Positions 5,838 through 7,659 of a stretch of 7,659 nucleotides of DNA are shown here, in pieces. The translations under genes were made by a program, and so were the position numbers. Each line of letters opens with the position of its first letter. Position 1 is the stretch's first letter. Source of the stretch: CAYYJM01 sp964471755 (GTDB lineage: Bacteria > Planctomycetota > Planctomycetia > Gemmatales > Gemmataceae). The DNA lies in the NCBI GenBank assembly GCA_964471755.1, contig CAYYJM010000284.1, positions 1-7,659 of the forward strand. The letters run 5' to 3'. Under the pieces are notes generated by a model. That model ran no database searches and had not been told where the DNA came from. It saw only the letters and a list, made by a program, of their open reading frames with translations.

Positions 5838-5849
5838 GGGATCGATCCC
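5838..5849. repeat. 12-base perfect palindrome (GGGATCGATCCC)
   Basis: A perfect self-complementary 12-mer in the intergenic region between the Uma2 gene and the secreted-protein gene, 35 bases upstream of the candidate -10 box on the minus strand. A dimeric regulator could bind such a site, but one copy in GC-rich DNA may be chance. Confidence 0.3.
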
Positions 5850-5859
5850 GAAGGAAACG

Positions 5860-5897
5860 CCAGGCGAGCGGCGCGAGCGTCAGCCCGCCGGTTCTGG
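5860..5897. repeat. Imperfect inverted repeat in intergenic DNA
   Basis: Left arm CCAG (5860-5863) plus AGCGGCG (5867-5873); right arm CGCCGGT (5886-5892) plus CTGG (5894-5897). The arms pair with one mismatch and small bulges around a loop of about 12 bases. Together with the neighbouring palindrome it is the main structure in the 245-base spacer 5770-6014, where I see no gene. It may be a copy of a dispersed intergenic repeat, which one window cannot prove. Confidence 0.27.
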
Positions 5898-6014
5898 ACG
5901 CGAGAGACAGCCCGTTCCCACTTGCTAGGCCGCTTCCCGCGCCTACTCTAAACCCAGGGATGGAATGAACCGTCGCCGATCCTGGCTCCCAGCCACACTC
6001 ACGAGGAGGACAAC

Positions 6015-6503
6015 ATGATCCGCGCATTGATGCTGTCCGCGTTCGTTCCGCTGGTCGTTTGCGTCGCCGGTGCCCAGCAACCGTTCGATCCCGGTCGGCC
6101 ACCGGGGCAGCCCGGCGGCCTGGGAACGGCCTTCGTCTTCAATAACACCTCTGAGGACATCGTCTTCGTCCTGTCCTCGGCGAGAGGTACCGTCCGCTCC
6201 AACCTTCGGCCCGGCTGGGCCTATCCGACCTACTTCGAGCGTGATGGCCGACTTCGCGTCCTGACCACGTTCCGCGCCGTCAACGGCGACATTCTCTCCA
6301 ACCGCACCATCAAGCCGATCGATGGCAACTTTTACGACGCCATCGCCCCGACCCCGCCCCCGGTTACCGCCACCAAGACCGTAACCGAGACGGTGGAGGG
6401 ACGGGCCGTGACCAAGCAGATCCAGGTGACGGAGATTCCGGCCGACCAGGGCAAGAAGCGGGAAGTCCCGCAGACCCAGATTCAACGGGTGCCGATGCCC
6501 TGA
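6015..6503 (+). CDS. Small secreted hypothetical protein with signal peptide
   Basis: A 162-residue protein with a typical Sec signal peptide: a short basic start (MIRA), a hydrophobic core (LMLSAFVPLVVCV, 5-17), and a likely cleavage after AGA (18-20) giving a mature protein that begins QQPFDPGRPP. A Pro/Gly-rich stretch (24-37) precedes a small beta-rich domain of about 70 residues (TAFVFNNTSEDIVFVL through RTIKPIDGNFYDAI, 38-110). A Thr/Val- and Pro-rich, charged tail follows (111-162), with no membrane anchor, so the protein is probably exported or periplasmic. No family is recognised. The ATG is strongly supported by GAGGAGG at 6003-6009, 5 bases away. Its TGA overlaps the ATG of the metallophosphoesterase gene by one base (TGATG at 6501-6505), which implies joint expression. 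A weak promoter candidate, TTGCTA at 5922-5927 and TACTCT at 5944-5949, lies upstream with a 16-base spacer. Confidence 0.8.
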   Translation: MIRALMLSAFVPLVVCVAGAQQPFDPGRPPGQPGGLGTAFVFNNTSEDIVFVLSSARGTVRSNLRPGWAYPTYFERDGRLRVLTTFRAVNGDILSNRTIKPIDGNFYDAIAPTPPPVTATKTVTETVEGRAVTKQIQVTEIPADQGKKREVPQTQIQRVPMP

Positions 6504-7102
6504 TGAAGCTCCTGCTGTTCAGCGATCTGCACGCCGACGCCGACGCTGCGCGCCGCCTGGTCGACCTGGCGGCCGGCGTCGATCTCATTCTCGGGGCCGG
6601 CGATTTCGCCAATCAGCACCGTCAGATCCACGTCGGCCTTGATGTCCTCCGCACGCTCACGCAACCGGCTCTCCTCGTCGCCGGCAACAACGAGACGACA
6701 GACGAGTTGACCGCCGCCGTGCGGGGCTGGCCGTCCGCCCGGGTTCTCCACGGCAGCGGCGTCGAACTGCTCGGCGTTCCCTTCTTCGGTCTTGGTGGCG
6801 GCATCCCGGTCACGCCGTTCGGTTCGTGGAGCTACGACTTCACCGAGGCCGAGGCGACGGCTCTCCTGGCTGACGCGCCGCCCGGTTGCGTCCTGATCAG
6901 CCATTCGCCGCCGAGGGGAGCGGTTGATCTCGATTCGCGTGGTCGGAGCCTGGGCAGCACCGCCCTGGCCGCCGCCATCGCTCAGTTGCGGCCGCGTCTG
7001 GTCGTCTGCGGCCACATCCACGGTAGCGCCGGCCAGCGTGCCGAACTCGGTTCCACGCCGGTCATCAACGCCGGCCCGGCGGGCGTCCTCTGGAAAATCT
7101 GA
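6503..7102 (+). CDS. Calcineurin-like metallophosphoesterase (YfcE/MPP superfamily type)
   Basis: A 199-residue hydrolase with the full set of metallophosphoesterase motifs in order: SDLH (D8, H10), GAGDF (D34), GNNE (N62), SHSPP (H134) and GHIH (H171, H173). These bind two metal ions and cleave phosphomono- or diesters. The length and compact form fit the small single-domain class that includes YfcE-like and MPPED-like enzymes. The third motif reads GNNE where many members have GNHE or GNxD; the metal-binding Asn is kept, while the usual His or acidic position that helps catalysis is altered, so substrate or rate may differ. No signal peptide is present, so it probably acts in the cytoplasm although the gene before it encodes a secreted protein. 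The start ATG shares its A with the previous stop codon (TGATG), so translation is likely coupled. The substrate is unknown. Confidence 0.92.
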   Translation: MKLLLFSDLHADADAARRLVDLAAGVDLILGAGDFANQHRQIHVGLDVLRTLTQPALLVAGNNETTDELTAAVRGWPSARVLHGSGVELLGVPFFGLGGGIPVTPFGSWSYDFTEAEATALLADAPPGCVLISHSPPRGAVDLDSRGRSLGSTALAAAIAQLRPRLVVCGHIHGSAGQRAELGSTPVINAGPAGVLWKI

Positions 7103-7158
7103 CCTGTCACGTCTCTCCCGATCGGGCGTAGATCCACTGCCTGGATCACCTTCCCATC

Positions 7159-7165
7159 GGAGGAG
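7159..7165 (+). promoter_or_regulatory. Strong Shine-Dalgarno site that decides the CTG start of the phosphatase
   Basis: GGAGGAG at 7159-7165, 8 bases before CTG 7174. It is among the strongest ribosome binding sites in the window and has no ATG, GTG or TTG at a usable distance. Confidence 0.6.
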
Positions 7166-7173
7166 CTTCGCGC

Positions 7174-7599
7174 CTGCGGCGAATCCGGCGCAACCTTTAC
7201 CTCGGCGACCTGTCCACGGCGGCCGACCTCCCCTGCCTCGAGGCGGCTGGCATCACGCACATCCTCAACTGCGCCCGGGACGTGGCCTGCTTCCATCACG
7301 GCCGATTCCGATACTACCATCTGAAGTTGACCGACCCGGACCCGGAGTTCCACGAGTACATCGATCGGATCTGCCGATTCATCCATCGCGGCCGGCGAGC
7401 GGGCGGTGTTCTGGTTCACTGTCGGGCTGGCCTGAGCCGAAGTCCATCGGCGGTCCTGGCCTACCTCTGCTCGCGGGGCCGGACACTGGAACGAGCTCTG
7501 GAAATCCTACGTCGCGGCACCCGAGAATCGGTCGCCGAGTTCATCGAGCCGGACGCGAGCTTCCTTGAACAGATCGAGGTTCACTTCGCCGAGGAGTGA
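7174..7599 (+). CDS. Dual-specificity-type protein phosphatase, apparently starting at CTG
   Basis: A 141-residue cysteine phosphatase of the dual-specificity (DSP) family, near the usual size of the minimal domain. It begins RRIRRNLYLGDLSTA, the standard first strand, then GITHILNCARDV (26-37). A candidate general acid lies in KLTDPDPEF (D54 or D56). The catalytic P-loop is HCRAGLSRS, with H82, nucleophile C83 and R89, followed by SPSAVLAYL. The predicted role is removal of phosphate from Tyr or Ser/Thr in cytoplasmic proteins, or from another phosphorylated substrate. The start is unusual: from the in-frame stop TAG (7129-7131) to the core there is no ATG, GTG or TTG, but GGAGGAG (7159-7165) is followed after 8 bases by CTG at 7174, exactly before the conserved first strand. 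A GTG at 7282 would remove 36 residues including part of the fold, so I reject it. The metallophosphoesterase gene ends 71 bases upstream. Confidence 0.85.
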   Translation: MRRIRRNLYLGDLSTAADLPCLEAAGITHILNCARDVACFHHGRFRYYHLKLTDPDPEFHEYIDRICRFIHRGRRAGGVLVHCRAGLSRSPSAVLAYLCSRGRTLERALEILRRGTRESVAEFIEPDASFLEQIEVHFAEE

Positions 7600-7612
7600 T
7601 TTCTGACCTCGC

Positions 7613-7641
7613 TGGACACCGTCCTCCCTCTCTGCTAGTCT
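7613..7641 (+). promoter_or_regulatory. Candidate promoter for a gene beyond the right edge
   Basis: TGGACA at 7613-7618 (5/6 to the -35 consensus) and TAGTCT at 7636-7641, preceded by TGC to make an extended -10, with a 17-base spacer. It lies after the phosphatase stop codon and points to the right. ATG codons at 7653 and 7657 are present, but the frame is cut by the window end. The -10 core is only a 3/6 match, so confidence is low. Confidence 0.3.
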
Positions 7642-7659
7642 CAGGCTACCGGATGAATG

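Noticed and set aside
7117..7126. CCCGATCGGG palindrome after the metallophosphoesterase gene, considered as a terminator
   Set aside because: Only four pairs around a two-base loop and no T-run after it; too weak to call.
6924..7568. Plus-strand open frame of 214 codons overlapping both phosphatase genes
   Set aside because: It runs out of frame through two genes with intact catalytic motifs and is Pro/Arg/Ser-rich with no domain.

Overview
The window is a GC-rich bacterial chromosomal fragment from a draft assembly; it contains a 10-N gap. Gene content and protein style point to a planctomycete, possibly of the Gemmata/Isosphaera type: an inositol-3-phosphate synthase beside a sugar-phosphate-isomerase-like TIM barrel, a seven-bladed WD40 protein, a Uma2-family protein with a coiled-coil tail, a DUF58 protein, and several small lineage-type hypotheticals. 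This assignment is inferred from family resemblance, not from a marker gene. Genes are short, tightly packed, and mostly start with ATG behind clear Shine-Dalgarno sites. I see no tRNA, rRNA, CRISPR array, insertion sequence or phage gene.

Layout. (1) 1-2084, minus strand: an inositol-3-phosphate synthase gene followed, with a 4-base ATGA overlap, by a sugar phosphate isomerase/epimerase-like gene; a third gene may begin at the left edge. The synthase gene is broken at about 1070. About 17 bases appear to be missing from a conserved C-terminal motif, which shifts the frame and makes the two genes look like one 677-residue fusion. (2) 2085-2313: divergent intergenic region with a candidate promoter on each strand. 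(3) 2314-4979, plus strand: a small Cys-rich protein, a WD40 beta-propeller interrupted by the N gap, a 142-residue hypothetical, and a DUF58/vWA-like protein. (4) 4999-5769, minus strand: a Uma2-family protein, convergent with DUF58. (5) 5770-6014: intergenic, with palindromes and a minus-strand -10 box. (6) 6015-7599, plus strand: a small secreted protein, a metallophosphoesterase overlapping it by one base (TGATG), and a dual-specificity-type protein phosphatase that seems to start at CTG. A candidate promoter for the next gene lies at the right edge.

How the genes work together. The left pair suggests inositol or cyclitol phosphate metabolism: the synthase makes inositol-3-phosphate from glucose-6-phosphate, and the TIM-barrel enzyme may act on a related sugar or cyclitol. 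The right-hand genes pair a phosphoesterase with a Tyr/Ser/Thr phosphatase. The middle genes look like scaffold (WD40) and chaperone-like (DUF58) parts with no partner visible in the window. I do not find a convincing undescribed multi-gene system. The points most worth checking are the deletion in the synthase, the CTG start of the phosphatase, and the gap in the propeller.
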